This document shows positions 1-12,633 of a DNA stretch of 64,000 nt, in pieces (position 1 is the first letter of the stretch; every line of letters starts with the position of its first letter). Location: positions 103,501 to 167,500 of the forward strand of contig JACSYO010000947.1 of NCBI GenBank assembly GCA_016806645.1. The letters are read 5' to 3'. A model generated the notes under the pieces. That model had not been told where the DNA came from, made no database searches, and saw nothing but the letters and a program-made list of their open reading frames with translations. The DNA is from Ophiodon elongatus. Its lineage: Eukaryota > Chordata > Actinopteri > Perciformes > Hexagrammidae. The translations under genes and the position numbers were made by a program.

Positions 1-320
1 ATAAAACATGTTGCCGGGTCATTTATTTCCACAGCAGCATTAAGTCATGACACAAAGACACAGGAACACACACACACACACACACACATACATAAAGAGC
101 CAAACAAGCTCACTCAGCTACGCTTTGCCATTTCTCACCCGACACACAACCAATGGAAACCAATATTTGAAGTCCATATAAATTTTCCTAATCAAACAGT
201 AACAAAGTGCAGCCACTACATTCATCTTTATGTATGGCAGTTGTATTGACTGGGGCCCTATGAGCCAAGAGGTGAGTGTATTAGATGGTGCCAAGGATGG
301 ATTGACTGTCGAGCTCTTAC

Positions 321-364
321 CCATTCTGCATTGCAGCGGGATCATATGTTAACGCCATGCCAGT
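321..364 (-). CDS. rbms3: rbms3 small exon in the C-terminal linker
   Basis: This 44-bp exon is preceded by tttctttctttcag and followed by gtaagag. It encodes TGMALTYDPAAMQNG, matching the RBMS3 segment AGMALTYDPTAAIQNG. It ends in phase 2, so the next exon (off the left edge) should supply the third base of the glycine codon and continue FYSSPYS-like sequence. It is too short to be found by ORF length alone. Confidence 0.88.
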
Positions 365-2477
365 CTGAAAGAAAGAAAAACAATGACATCCAGGATTAAT
401 CACAAATTAAGAGAGATACAACACTGAAAAGTAACCAGGAATCCTGCAGAGCATCGGTTATTTTGTTGAGTAATAACATTTCAGTAGATAGACCTTCGTC
501 AGGAAGGATTAATATCTTGGTCTAAATGGTATTGGACAGGTGCATGTACAATTGACCGCATTCTGTCACCAGTGTGTTATTTTGTTCCGGTTATGTTCTG
601 TATTTCTCTGGGGAATCTGTCGATATCTTCCTGCACCAATGTCACCCACATAATTCGCCGCACCTTTATTGTACTTTAGGTATAACACAATTTATATCCT
701 GATTCTCTTTGTTCAAAATAAATTTAATCAAATTCATCTCATTTTCAAATTGGAAAAACTGACAAGTGACAAAGCCAATGTGGGAAAAGGCTCCGTCAAT
801 AGGACAAAGTGAATTGGTATTGAGGACGTCTCTTTTTCTATTTCAATCACGTACGATCATGTATTTATGAATGAGAGGAAATGAAGAAATGCCCTTTGGA
901 GAGAAAAGGAGTGAGCAGAAAACTGAGTTCTTTGTCTGCTGATGGTGTGTGTGTCTAGGTGTGTGCGCAAGTGTGTGTGTGGGGCCCTCTTTGAGTCCAG
1001 GAGAGAGACCTGTGCGCCGCAATCCGTCATCTGCATTCCTGAAGGTTCTCTCCCGGAGGAGAGCTAATCCGATTTCTTTTAACGGGAGGCTGCTGAGGAC
1101 GGCAGATTTCATCAGCATACACACACACACCGCGTATACACACTCCCTTTTCTTGCCCTTTCTCTCTCACTTTGCTCTCCCCCCCTCTCCTCTCTTCCTC
1201 CATCATCTTGTGTTCTCTTCCTTTCTCTCCTTACCTCTCCCTCTTCCTCTCCCTCTTCATCCCTCATCTCTTAATCTACCCTCCTCCTGTCTTTCCACTT
1301 TTTTTTGCCCTTGTTCCTCTAGAGGGCTACCTACACTGAGCTATACTGTTAAGGGAATAGCAGCCCAGAGGAGCAGGGGGATCAGGGAGCCTGGACCGAA
1401 ACCTACAACAGTGAGCAATAACAGATAATCTATATCGAATGAATAGGGATGTGTAGATGCATAGTTAAAAAAGGCTTTCAGAGACATGTAAAGCTGTAAA
1501 GGTTGGATGAAGGGACTTGCATCACCCGGTGTGATTTATTAATCAACTACTTTATTTGTGTGTTTTCACCTTCAGTGTTTAAAGTCCCTGTCTGTGAGTC
1601 GATATGTGCAAAAGTCTTTGTATTTATACACCGTCTTTAAACTAAAGGTGAGGTCAAGACTGCATGTTTGCATGTGTGAGTGTTCACATGCGCGCTAATC
1701 GCGGTGGCAGACGTGGCCAGCTGTCTGGTGAGGCCGATATCTCCCTTAAGTGCTGCCCTTGGTTCCGTGTTCTGATGAATTCCACAGCAGAGAAGCGCCT
1801 GACCGGAGACCCTGCACAGCCAATGACTGATTACTGATGCAGTCAGCTTTTGGCTCTGCCACAGAAAGGATTGCTAAAAGAGCATGCTAAAATAGGTCCA
1901 AATCAATACATTATAATCTTTATATAATGCATTATAATGTGAGTGTAAGTCACTCTAAGTGAGCATTGCTTGCTTTCAGTAATGTTTTGTGCATTCTTGG
2001 ATATATATATATTTCACTTTACATAAATCAAACAATGGCCTCTTAGGGTAACCTACAATCACATTATAACACATTTTAAAAGTTTAAAGATTATAACTAA
2101 TATATAATATATTATATGTATATGTATTATAAGGTATGTAACAGACAAAAAGCAGCAGAGAAGGACTCAGTTTATGCTTCCTGAAGTCGATTCTTAATTC
2201 AAGTTTTACAAGTTGCGAATGATGATCTTGCATTCATATCTTTTCATCTGTGCTCTTGGGTGTACAAAATGCATTTTCAATTGAAATGTGAATGCATTTT
2301 ACCATACCAACAGAGCAGCTTTAAAAAATGTGTGTATGTGTTAGCATCCCAAAAAAAAGTCCCCAAATCAGGCCAAGCCATCGTATGCTCACACACGCAC
2401 ACACTGACCCACTCCCTGCTTGTATTTTTGCCCTCCATACACAGATTCACTCTCTATTTTTCCCCCCAGCCTTGTGG

Positions 2478-2550
<73 letters not shown>

Positions 2551-3323
2551 TCTGTCAGGCTTCCACACAGAGTGGAAAGCCGGATGTTTTTTTCATCTTC
2601 ACTCATTCCCCTGGAGTAGGTGCTTGAGAAGTGTGACTTTGAAAGTTTTTGTGTGCAGAAGTGTGTGTTGGATAAAGAATGAAAAGAGAGAGAGAGAGAG
2701 AGAGAGAAAAAGAAGGAACACCCATGGTGCTTGTGTGTGTGAGTGTGCACGGTGTATAAAAATGCAGTGACTAATAAGTTTGTCAGCATGAGACAGCGAG
2801 ACACAGCACTTTCTAGACTCCCACTTTGGGTAGTTTACAAGAAAATCTGTCATATATATTTCTCAGTCCTCACCATCAACCCGCCCTGCAGCCCTCAACC
2901 CCTTGTAACTCCTGACTGATCGTGCAATGTGTTCCCTCTCTCTTTCCTTCTCTTAGTCTCAGTGAGTCACTCGCTCTCGCTCACTCCATATGTTGCTGTG
3001 GGATCTGGGAAGACTTCAAACGCGGCGGAAGAAGAGACGGAGTGTGACAGAGGAGAGAAACGGAAAGAAGAGGAGGAGAGTGAGAGAAAGAGGCAAAAGC
3101 AGAGTGAGATGTACTGTAAGCAAGAGGAAGAAGGTGGAGAAGGACATGGAGGAAGAGAGAGGAGCCATGGCTGCTTCTCCCCTTCATCTGTTCATCTGCC
3201 TGCCACGGGGGCGGGGGGGCGAGGTGAGGAATGGCCTCATCTCTGATAAACGGACTAACATGTGATGCCTATCTCCCATCTCCCCCTGTCCTGCCTCCAC
3301 AGCTGATCAATGACCACACGGAT

Positions 3324-3420
<97 letters not shown>

Positions 3421-6200
3421 ATCTTTATAAGGGCCTTCCTAATGGCTCTAATAGGTGTAAATGCATTCAGAATGGCATTGGAGGAGCCAGACCATTTCTG
3501 GAGGAGGTCTGACTTGCATTGCGATCGGATCTGTAAAAGGTGTGAATGTAAAGTGTAAGGAAGAAAATCTGTTGAAAGGTCACCCTACTCTTTCTTCTTT
3601 TTGCTCTCTCCAGCGAGGCAGGCAAAAAGCTACAGATGATCCGCTCTTCTTCAGCAAAGGACAACAAGTAGTCCACTAGCTCGGCCTACCTGATTAGCAT
3701 ATCTGCATCCAAGATTATAAGAGTGATTATTAATACCAGGTGTGAGTGCAAAAAGGCCTCCTGTGTGACAAAATGCCAATATCCAGATAACATATCAGAT
3801 CGCATGTAAATACCAAGTCTAAATGTGGTCAAGTCCTTTAACCTGAATGTAAACAGTCTACGTGCTTAGCATTACACCTTACACTTAACCCTATTCTTAT
3901 AACTGGCGATCATTATTATTGTTGTGTAAGATATAATATTTATTTTATATATGCTGAGATGAGTTGTAGATAAGGCTCTGCATATTTAGGCCCAACACGT
4001 GTTTATAATGACAAAACAAGGCTTTCAGTCATTAGACCTTCAGCAGTAGAAATCCCTGAGCTCATAATTACATCAAATAGAGCACACATGTTCTGTTTAA
4101 TGCACAAACACATGGGAAACCCTGTTCACAAAACACTGATTATGAATCAATACATAAAAAGCAGTTGAAGTGTGCAGCGAGTTTTCTTTTCTCCGTGTCG
4201 GATTTTTTCCTCATTGGTACTGTGTTTTGAAATGTGGTGATTCGGAGAAGAACATGCAACAGGGTTGGCGTGGGAGTAAAAATGTGAGATGGACATGGAA
4301 AGGGAGGGGAGGGGGATGATGCAGAGGAGGGATCTCTCTCTTACTGAGACAACAGGGAGAACTTTAAATGGAGATGAGAACAGAAATAGGAACACAAAGC
4401 CTTTGAGTTTAAAAGTGTGTCCAGACAGAAAGCAAAGCCCAAACAGCATTGGTTCTGTCTCAACACAGAGTTACTGTGTGTCTCGGCATCTTGTAGTTTA
4501 ATTAATTTCTTTCATGATGATGAAAGCCAAAATCATATTTATAGCCAGTGGGACTAAACGCCTGTGTGTATGAGACCAACCCCGTCTGCCTCAAATTCAA
4601 TTCGTAATAAATGAACACATTATGGTTATTTTGATCAACACAAAGAGGAAACTTTTATATTGAATGTACAGTATCTGCAAACTGTTCACTCCCTGCAATA
4701 TGTTCACTTTTAGTGCTGGCCTTTAAATATGATGAAGTGTGATTAAGAACGTCAGGGTTATATTGAGGCAACTCAAAGCACTTAACCTTAGAGAGAGATT
4801 GTGTTCGTGATTGAGTATCAGGAAAGTTACGGGTGACCTTTAACACGAGTCGGGGTGCATCTACTTTTTAAATAGTAAATCAAAATACAAGCTTTTCCTA
4901 AGCTTGACCAAGTCTCCTACTATAGTTGCCTTAATCTGACGACATGGAGGACACAGGAGTCAAACCCAGGTCTCAGGTCTTAAAGAGAACATATCATGAA
5001 AAACATTTTCAGTGCTTGTGCACATACGTTTGGGTATCAGTGGCTACCAACCCACCAGCTGTGAAATAAGACAACCCAGTCTTTGGTGGGCTGAAAAAAT
5101 GTGATTCTATTACATTACATTTCATTTAGCTGACGCTTTTATCCAAAGCGACTCCAAACACAGAACAACAAGAATTCAGATTTGGCTCTCCTTCCTATGT
5201 CACATGTAGGCCCCCCCCCCCCCATTTGAGTATCTCCACCCACGACTTAAGAACTATCTTTGCAAAGGTGCGCCATATTTTTCTCACAAGCCAATCAGAG
5301 CAGACTGGGCTTTTTCGGGAGGGGGGCTTAGGTGAAAACGTGTGTTTTACGTTCGGTCACATGTGTGACTGGTGGGATAATGTGGAGACTTCTATTGACT
5401 GAATTGACATATTTCTGCTAGCATGCAGTCATCAAAACTCTAACACACATCAACGAGCAGTTTGAGCAAACTCACCGGCCACTACAGCTGCTCAACCGCT
5501 CGTTAATGCAAATATATAATCAGCCCGTCACGTGGTAATTACTCAATGCATTTAGGCATGGAGGCAAAGCATCAGAATGGGCAAGACAGGTGATGTATGT
5601 GACTTTGAACGTGACATGGATGTTGGTGCCAGGCAGGCTGATTTGAGTATTTCAGAAACTGCTGATCTAGTGATTTTCACGCACAACCGGCAATCTCTAG
5701 GGTTTACAGACAGTCGCCGGTGGATGTTATCACGACAGAAATTATGTTTCCTCCAGAACGTATTTGGAAAAGCAAATTAGTAGTAGGAAATCTGTGTGAC
5801 ACGATACGCGGTCGTTTTAAGTTTCAAAACGTAGTATGTGTTTATGTAGAGGAGGTAAGGGGCGGAGAATAAATACAGCAAAAGGATAAAATGTTTCCTC
5901 CATTTTGACAATGTAGGTATTTTTCTCTATCCTCATATCACACACACACACACACACGGTCATCTCAGTTTACCTCCAGTCAACTGAGCTGACCCTGTTA
6001 CTGTGTGTTGGCCTGCGAGGAGATGTAGCAATACAATTTAGGTTAAACACGCTTCGCTGGCTTATAGGTGTTAGCTGAACATGTGATGGACAGACAGACA
6101 CACACATACACGCACGGCTAGTGTGATACTCCACCAGCCTCTTCACAACACACAGACACACACACAGACGCAGACACACACACAGACACAGACACACACA

Positions 6201-6240
<40 letters not shown>

Positions 6241-6252
6241 GACAGGCACGCA

Positions 6253-6344
<92 letters not shown>

Positions 6345-7721
6345 GAGCCTGTGTTTTCTGAAGGACAAACATTTCATCTCTCCTGGTCTCATCTACCTTG
6401 CAGTTTCAGCACAACTGTCAGCCTCACTGAATGTGTGTGTGTGTGTGTGTGTGTGTGTGTTCACTCTATTCTATAGAGTCCGAGTCTGAAGCACTCCTCC
6501 ACCTGTCTCCTCTGTGTGTCCTTCCCAGTATAGCTGGTTGGTAGCCTACAGTATGAAGAGACTTTAACCTTGCCTCCACATGTTGCTGATGAATATGTTA
6601 CCGTAGCACTGTATCCAATTCCTGCTTTCTGATGTATGGCGGGAATATACGTGTTCAGTGAGGCGTTCGGCTTGAGATGCAATTTACGTGACAGCGCCTA
6701 TACATCCGGGGGCAGTTTGATCGATATCCGGGGTACTTTTCTTTTCTTTTTTGTTTTAACGGCTCCATAGCTTAGAGTAAATACAAATGACAGGCAGTAA
6801 TGGTTTACATAAAGCCAGATGTTGGCAACTTCTCAAGTGGCCTTGTGAGCAGGGTGGGGCCTGTTATTAGAAATACCATTACCTCAGAGGTAAATGCCTT
6901 GTCGGTAATTGCCTTGTCATGATGGAATGGAAAGAGTTTGGTCGACTTATATTTTTTGGCCATACCTCCTCTCCTGGCGATCAATTCTTAAAGTATAAAT
7001 GTTAGGGACATTATGTAAAAATTAGAAAAACGGGGCTGTTACACCTGTCTCAATGCTAGAGAGGAGAGGCAGGAGTTAAGATGTAGCCAAAAGCTCAGGA
7101 TAAATCACGTATATGGACGTATATTGAATTGTAAATGATGGTTTGTCCTTGATGATTATTAATATTGCTGTTGTGGCACACCAAATTAATAAAATTGTGT
7201 AATTTTGCAGATTTTTTGGTCAGGTGAATCTCTCGCAGAAAAGAAAATCTAAGGATCTAGCATGCAGTGACATCTGCACATGTTGAGAGATGACGGCTCA
7301 CGCATTGGTATAACATATTAAATGCTAAATGGACTTTATATATAGCAGTTTTGTAGCCTTCCAACCACTTAGAGCATGCCACACTCACAGTCACACACTG
7401 ATGTCAGAGGCTGAAATACAAGTAGCTCATCAGGATGTAAACTAATGTCCGTTCACACACCGATTGGCTCGGCCTTTGGGAGCAATTTGGGGGTTCAGTT
7501 TCTGGCCCAATGACACTTCGACATGCGGACTAGAGGAGCCCGGGATCCGACCGCTGATCAGTGGACGACCTGCCTTACCCCCCCTGAGCCACAGTTGCCC
7601 TTACTCATCTTACCTCGCCTTCTCTGTGCCACGGCCTCCCGTTCTGAGGGTACTTGCTCTGGCTCTGGCGTTTCTTCTGCCCTCCGTCGGCAAATTTGCA
7701 CAGCAAAGGCTCCGTGGGAGC

Positions 7722-7781
<60 letters not shown>

Positions 7782-10700
7782 AAAATCACATTAGGAGGAC
7801 TGCATCCTGTGACCCATCAGAGAGACAGAAGCCCTTTTGAACTGGGTCACATTTCTCATCTTCTACCGTTGCGTCTCTGCCCCCCCACCCCCCTTCTTCC
7901 CTACTATGGAGCTCCTAGAAAAATTCCCAGACCGACGATGTTGGCAAGCTACCCTCACTACCCCCGGCCCAGGCTGGCAGCCCATGAAAGAGCATTGCAG
8001 GGTATTGTTGAAATAATAATCACAGTAATCGCTCTTGTAAATACCTCTGAGATGGTAATGCAGGACCGCTCTGTCAGCCCAAGCTTTTTTTCTCTCTAGA
8101 AGGCGTTCCTGACGCGTAATCCCTCCGTGTTTCACTTTAACAGGCATTTTCTCTTTTAATTGAAACGTTTTGCCTTTTTTTCCCCCCACTCCACAACCAT
8201 CAGTGCAAGCGTCTCACTGGGCACTGTTTGTTTGAGCAGAGGCTGTCACAGATAGTAATGTGGCTGTTCTCGGAGTGAACACCGGGGGCATCCTAAATTG
8301 TGAGAACAAAACAAACAGAGGATCGACTCAAGTGCCCTTGCTACAGAGCTGGCAAGTGTCTATCATCAGCCAGCAGGAAAACATGACGTGAAAAAGCTGC
8401 TATTAATCTAATAAAAATTAAAAAAAGCTTTCTGTACTGCAACTTCATCCGAGCCGCCTCTGTATCAACAGCCTTTTGTATGCATGATTGCTGATAACAG
8501 GTTGATGAAAGTGCTGCGATGACCTACGCCGCCATGAAGATAACTTCTCAAAGGGCACTTTCTCACATTAGAGCTGCAGGTGAGCACAGGCAGAGACAAA
8601 AATGGATTCAGGTAGAGGACTCTCCTGGTAAAAAGAAAATGTAGCGAATACTGAAAGAAAGTCTCTATGAAAGAAGAGAGTGAAAGGGGGAGGGGAGAAA
8701 GCAGATTGGAAAAAAAGCTTTTCTCGTGAGAAACGGTCGGCTCTCTTTGCCGGGGATCTGGGGGCCTTAACATTGTCCGTTCCCTTTTCAGTCTGCGTCA
8801 GTGAGATCGGAATCTCTTTGGAGGCAGACTGTCGAGCGATGAGAGAGGGGAATGAAGACAGTTGGACCAACTAAAAGAAACACGGCGGTACAGACAGGGT
8901 GAGAGAAACGAGTCGGGGAAAAAAAATGAGGAGGAGAGTGAAACAGATAAGAGGAGAACAGGTGAGCGACCGTGGGAGAAACAAGGGAAACAGAGTGAGA
9001 ATCTACACCGGGATCAAACGCTCGTTCCCTGTGAAGGCCGCACAGTTCAGCAAACAGCACAGCACACAGCGAGCTTGTCCAAACACCTGGACCACCGCTG
9101 CCCTGCACCTGGTGGCTTCGAAAGGGACCTGACGGGCCTCCTGTCATCGCGTTCGCATTACAGGCCTGGCAAGCTCGCGACACGGCCGCTCCGTGACGAC
9201 ACCGGCAAGCGGTCTGCGGGGGAGGTGAGCAACGGGACCTTTCATCACGCCGTGCCGGAGATGACACCCACTGAGAGAATTGTTGATGGTTTAATCTCCG
9301 CTCTCAGATGTTTTTTTCGATGCGCTTGGGCCTTGATAATATTGCAGCGTCACGAGACAGGAGAGAAAGACACGGTGTCGGGATTGACAAGGTAGTGAGT
9401 GACGGCAATAGAACCAGCTGAAGTGAACTTGTGACGAGCGAGTGTTCCAGTTCAAAGAAATAATTCGGGCGTTAATGAGCTAACATAATAATGTCTATTG
9501 TCTATTCATTTCACATTTTCTGCCACGTTTGAAAGAATTATTTTGTAATTACACTGTCTGAGAGGGTCGTGGCACGAACGAGAATGCAAACAAACTCCTT
9601 GAGTAAAACAGAAACTTAAAATGTGTTTATGTGGCTTGGGGGTCTACAGTGGGACCAAACGGTTCAGAGTCAGCCCAGGAGAATGTTGCCGGGGAGGGAG
9701 AGTGAGAGAGACGCTGCCAAAGAAAAACAACAAAAGCTCTTCCAAACCTCTCCTCTGGCACTCTGGGAGATAATTAGCTATCGGAGAGATTTGCCGAATC
9801 TGACACAAAGCACGCTGACGTTACCCCCGTGACTGCATCCCCAGTTCCCACAGCGAGCTGGCCAATTTGTTTAAGACTCCGGCCCAAGATCAACAGCCTC
9901 ATACCGCCTCCCCCGCCCTGTGATCACACTCACCCCTCCGTAGCCTCGGCACACACACGCACACCCTTAAAGCCGCTCTGCTACGACCCTGAAAAACATG
10001 CAGAAATACTCACAGACACATAATGCTAACTGCTGCCAGCCTAAAAAACCTCTCGCCATACATCGTCATCACTGGCACAGCCCAGAATAAACTAGGCCAC
10101 TGGCTGTTCTTACTAGCATGCTGATGCTGCGTCTTTGAGAAACAGGCTCCAAGTACAACACATTTCACACTGGCTGCAGTATGAGTCGTCGGAGGCCGCT
10201 TAAAAAAAAAGAAGAAAAAAAATCTGCCTTCTGAACCAGTTTGCTGCCCTTTAATGGTCCTAAATCGTGAGAAAAACACATAAAGTGCCTTTGGTCAGAG
10301 GTCAACAACTGCCGCTAACAAGGTGCTCTACGGGAACTCCTAATTGTTTTTTATGTGGGTTGCCTTAGAAACTGGTAAACACGTTAACGAGGGGCGACCA
10401 CGAACACGCGGTAGGCACATGCACGTGTGTGCCAGCAAAACTCACGGACACGCATGCACACGAAAGCGAGAAGAGCGGTGCTCGACAGTTCAGCGAGAGG
10501 CAGATGCCTCATGTGATCACGGCCTCGGCTCAATCACACTCCAGACTGTGCGTTTGGCTCTGAAGACATAGACGTGGCTTTCTGCTCATCAATGGACACA
10601 TAAGCACCCAGTAAAATTAACCAATAAGTGCATGCAGATGTACTTCTGTAAGACACAGCGCAATTACAATAGCCTTTTAAATTGAGGCTTGTTGCAAGTT

Positions 10701-12560
10701 TCCCTTCTGAGTGCAGCGTTGCATAAGTAATCGCTGCTGTTACTGTTGTTTCCTGTGGGCCATCATCTGGGGGAAATCAGCCCTTTGTCTGCAGAATAAC
10801 AGCCAGCGCAGCGAGAACACCAGATCTCACCAGATCTCACCAGATCTCACTATTCATTTTCTTGATGGTATCTGCGGTGTATGCTCCGGATGGTCTCGCC
10901 AGGCCAGCTGAATAACATCTTCATCCGTGCATACAAATCAGCACGTGCATGTCTGCACGTTGTGCATTCATTCTGCTGCTCAGAATCGGATCGCACATCT
11001 GTTTGGCCTGAATGGGGAAATCAATGCAGGAATGCCCCCGAGCTGCAGAAAGGAGCAGGGTAAAAGGGTTTCAGTGAAACAGCCAGCTTTTTCACCACCG
11101 AGACAGTTACAAAAGAGGCTTCTCACAAGGGCTCGGAGGCAAACTGGGCTTGCATTGCTCTTGGTCTGTGCAAAGCCCTGAAGAGGGCCGGACAGAGGCA
11201 ACTGTTCAGCCACTTGTACCGAAATATGTCAATCTGAAAGGCTTCAGAGAGAGGAAGCTTCCCACTTCTCAATGACAACTTTGGTTAAAGGTTCCAACAG
11301 GTTTCCTGGCTTGAAGTTTTACCGAGCTCAGCATCTCTGAAAAGTCATTTGGGTGGCTCGCTGCGTTTTACTGCAAGGACGTGTTTGGAGGGAATCGGGA
11401 AAAGGAAGAAAGAGGACAGTATTTTATTGGAAATCTGCGGTACTCTGACGCTGCTCGAGGGGATCTCTAATTGGATCAACAACTGTCTGATTCCCATCAG
11501 CCAGCTTGACCTGTCTGCCCAGACTGAGGAGGCTGGGTCTTATGGGAAAGTGAGAGAAAAAATGAAGAGTGGGAGGGTGAGGGCGAGAGAGAGAGAGACA
11601 TGGAAAGACAGAGGCAGATACATGAGGAGGAAGGCGGCACAAGGGACGGTGTTCTAGAAATAGATAAAGATGAAGTAGCTATAATAGTAAAACATCCGAG
11701 AAAGCACATGGACCAGAACAACAGCGCAGTGGCATATATGTTGCCATTTTTAGAGTAAAACGGGCGTGCTCAGAATGGCCGCCAACCGGGAAGGCAGGCG
11801 GCAACAGCTGCCCTACGGGGAGGGCTTTGACGGATCCCCGTCGATAGCTCTCACAACTGCCACGCTGGCCTCGCATTCTTCAGCGCGGAAATGAAGACAG
11901 TCCGCCAGCCGTTTTGCTGACAGGGACGGCACACATGGCTCAATGACACGGCCCGATAAATGGAGAGGGCGCTGAGAGGAGAGCGAGACAAAGAGGGAGA
12001 GGGAGATAGATGGAAAAGCGGATGCGGTGTCATAGAGAGGCAAAAAGAAAAAAAAGGACATGGTGAGACAGTGACGGAAGGAGACGGAGGAGAGAGGGAC
12101 TCAGCGATGGCAGAAGTGACAGGCGCCGTCCAGTTTTCCCCCCTCACGATCTATATACTATATAGAAGAGTGAGTGAGATAAGTATAGGGAGAAGGATGT
12201 CAACAACGCCTCGCTTCTCACTCTGCATCCGCTACACATGCTCTATGGCTATTGATCAGACTTGGCTCAGCCTTTCCCATAGAGGGCTCCTGCAGCACGC
12301 CAGCCGGTACACGCCTGAGATGATATTATGGATTACGGGAAAGGATGTGGAGGGAAGAGCCCTGGATGCGGGCGGTAGAAGCCTGATCGATGAGCTATTG
12401 CGCACTTAACAAGAGTAATGTTATGTAGGGAGTCTCTGACATGCTAATCCATCTCTCACTCTCTCCGTCCGTCTCCCTCGATCGCATCTCTCTCTGTCGT
12501 GGTTATGTGCTGTCAGCCTATCTTTCTCCTTATTTCTTTTTTTCTATCTCTCTCCCTAGT

Positions 12561-12633
<73 letters not shown>

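Larger units (their letters stand above)
365..7613 (-). other. rbms3: rbms3 intron (about 7.2 kb)
   Basis: I see no further exon here. The intron holds CA repeats at 2479-2546, 3326-3417 and 6147-6340, a short GA run near 2684-2706, an AT-rich dispersed repeat (about 1890-2135), the teleost repeat core near 5107-5160, and a decayed Tc1-like transposase fragment (about 5555-5780). The remaining sequence is single-copy looking, with no pattern I can name. Confidence 0.7.

Noticed and set aside
2260..2804. Open frames rich in HT or CV residues over CA repeats, here and at 3231-3558, 5970-6476, 15972-16339, 18093-18500, 28381-28789 and 57561-57986
   Set aside because: They only reflect the dinucleotide repeat, which is stop-free in several frames.
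7464..8099. 211-aa plus-strand frame across the rbms3 exon region
   Set aside because: It includes the GA microsatellite and is antisense to a clear rbms3 exon.
8788..9395. 159-aa minus and 177-aa plus overlapping frames
   Set aside because: No recognisable domains, no splice support, and both strands are open in the same GC-richer stretch.
10819..10848. Three exact CACCAGATCT units
   Set aside because: Real but tiny; no supporting context for a regulatory role.
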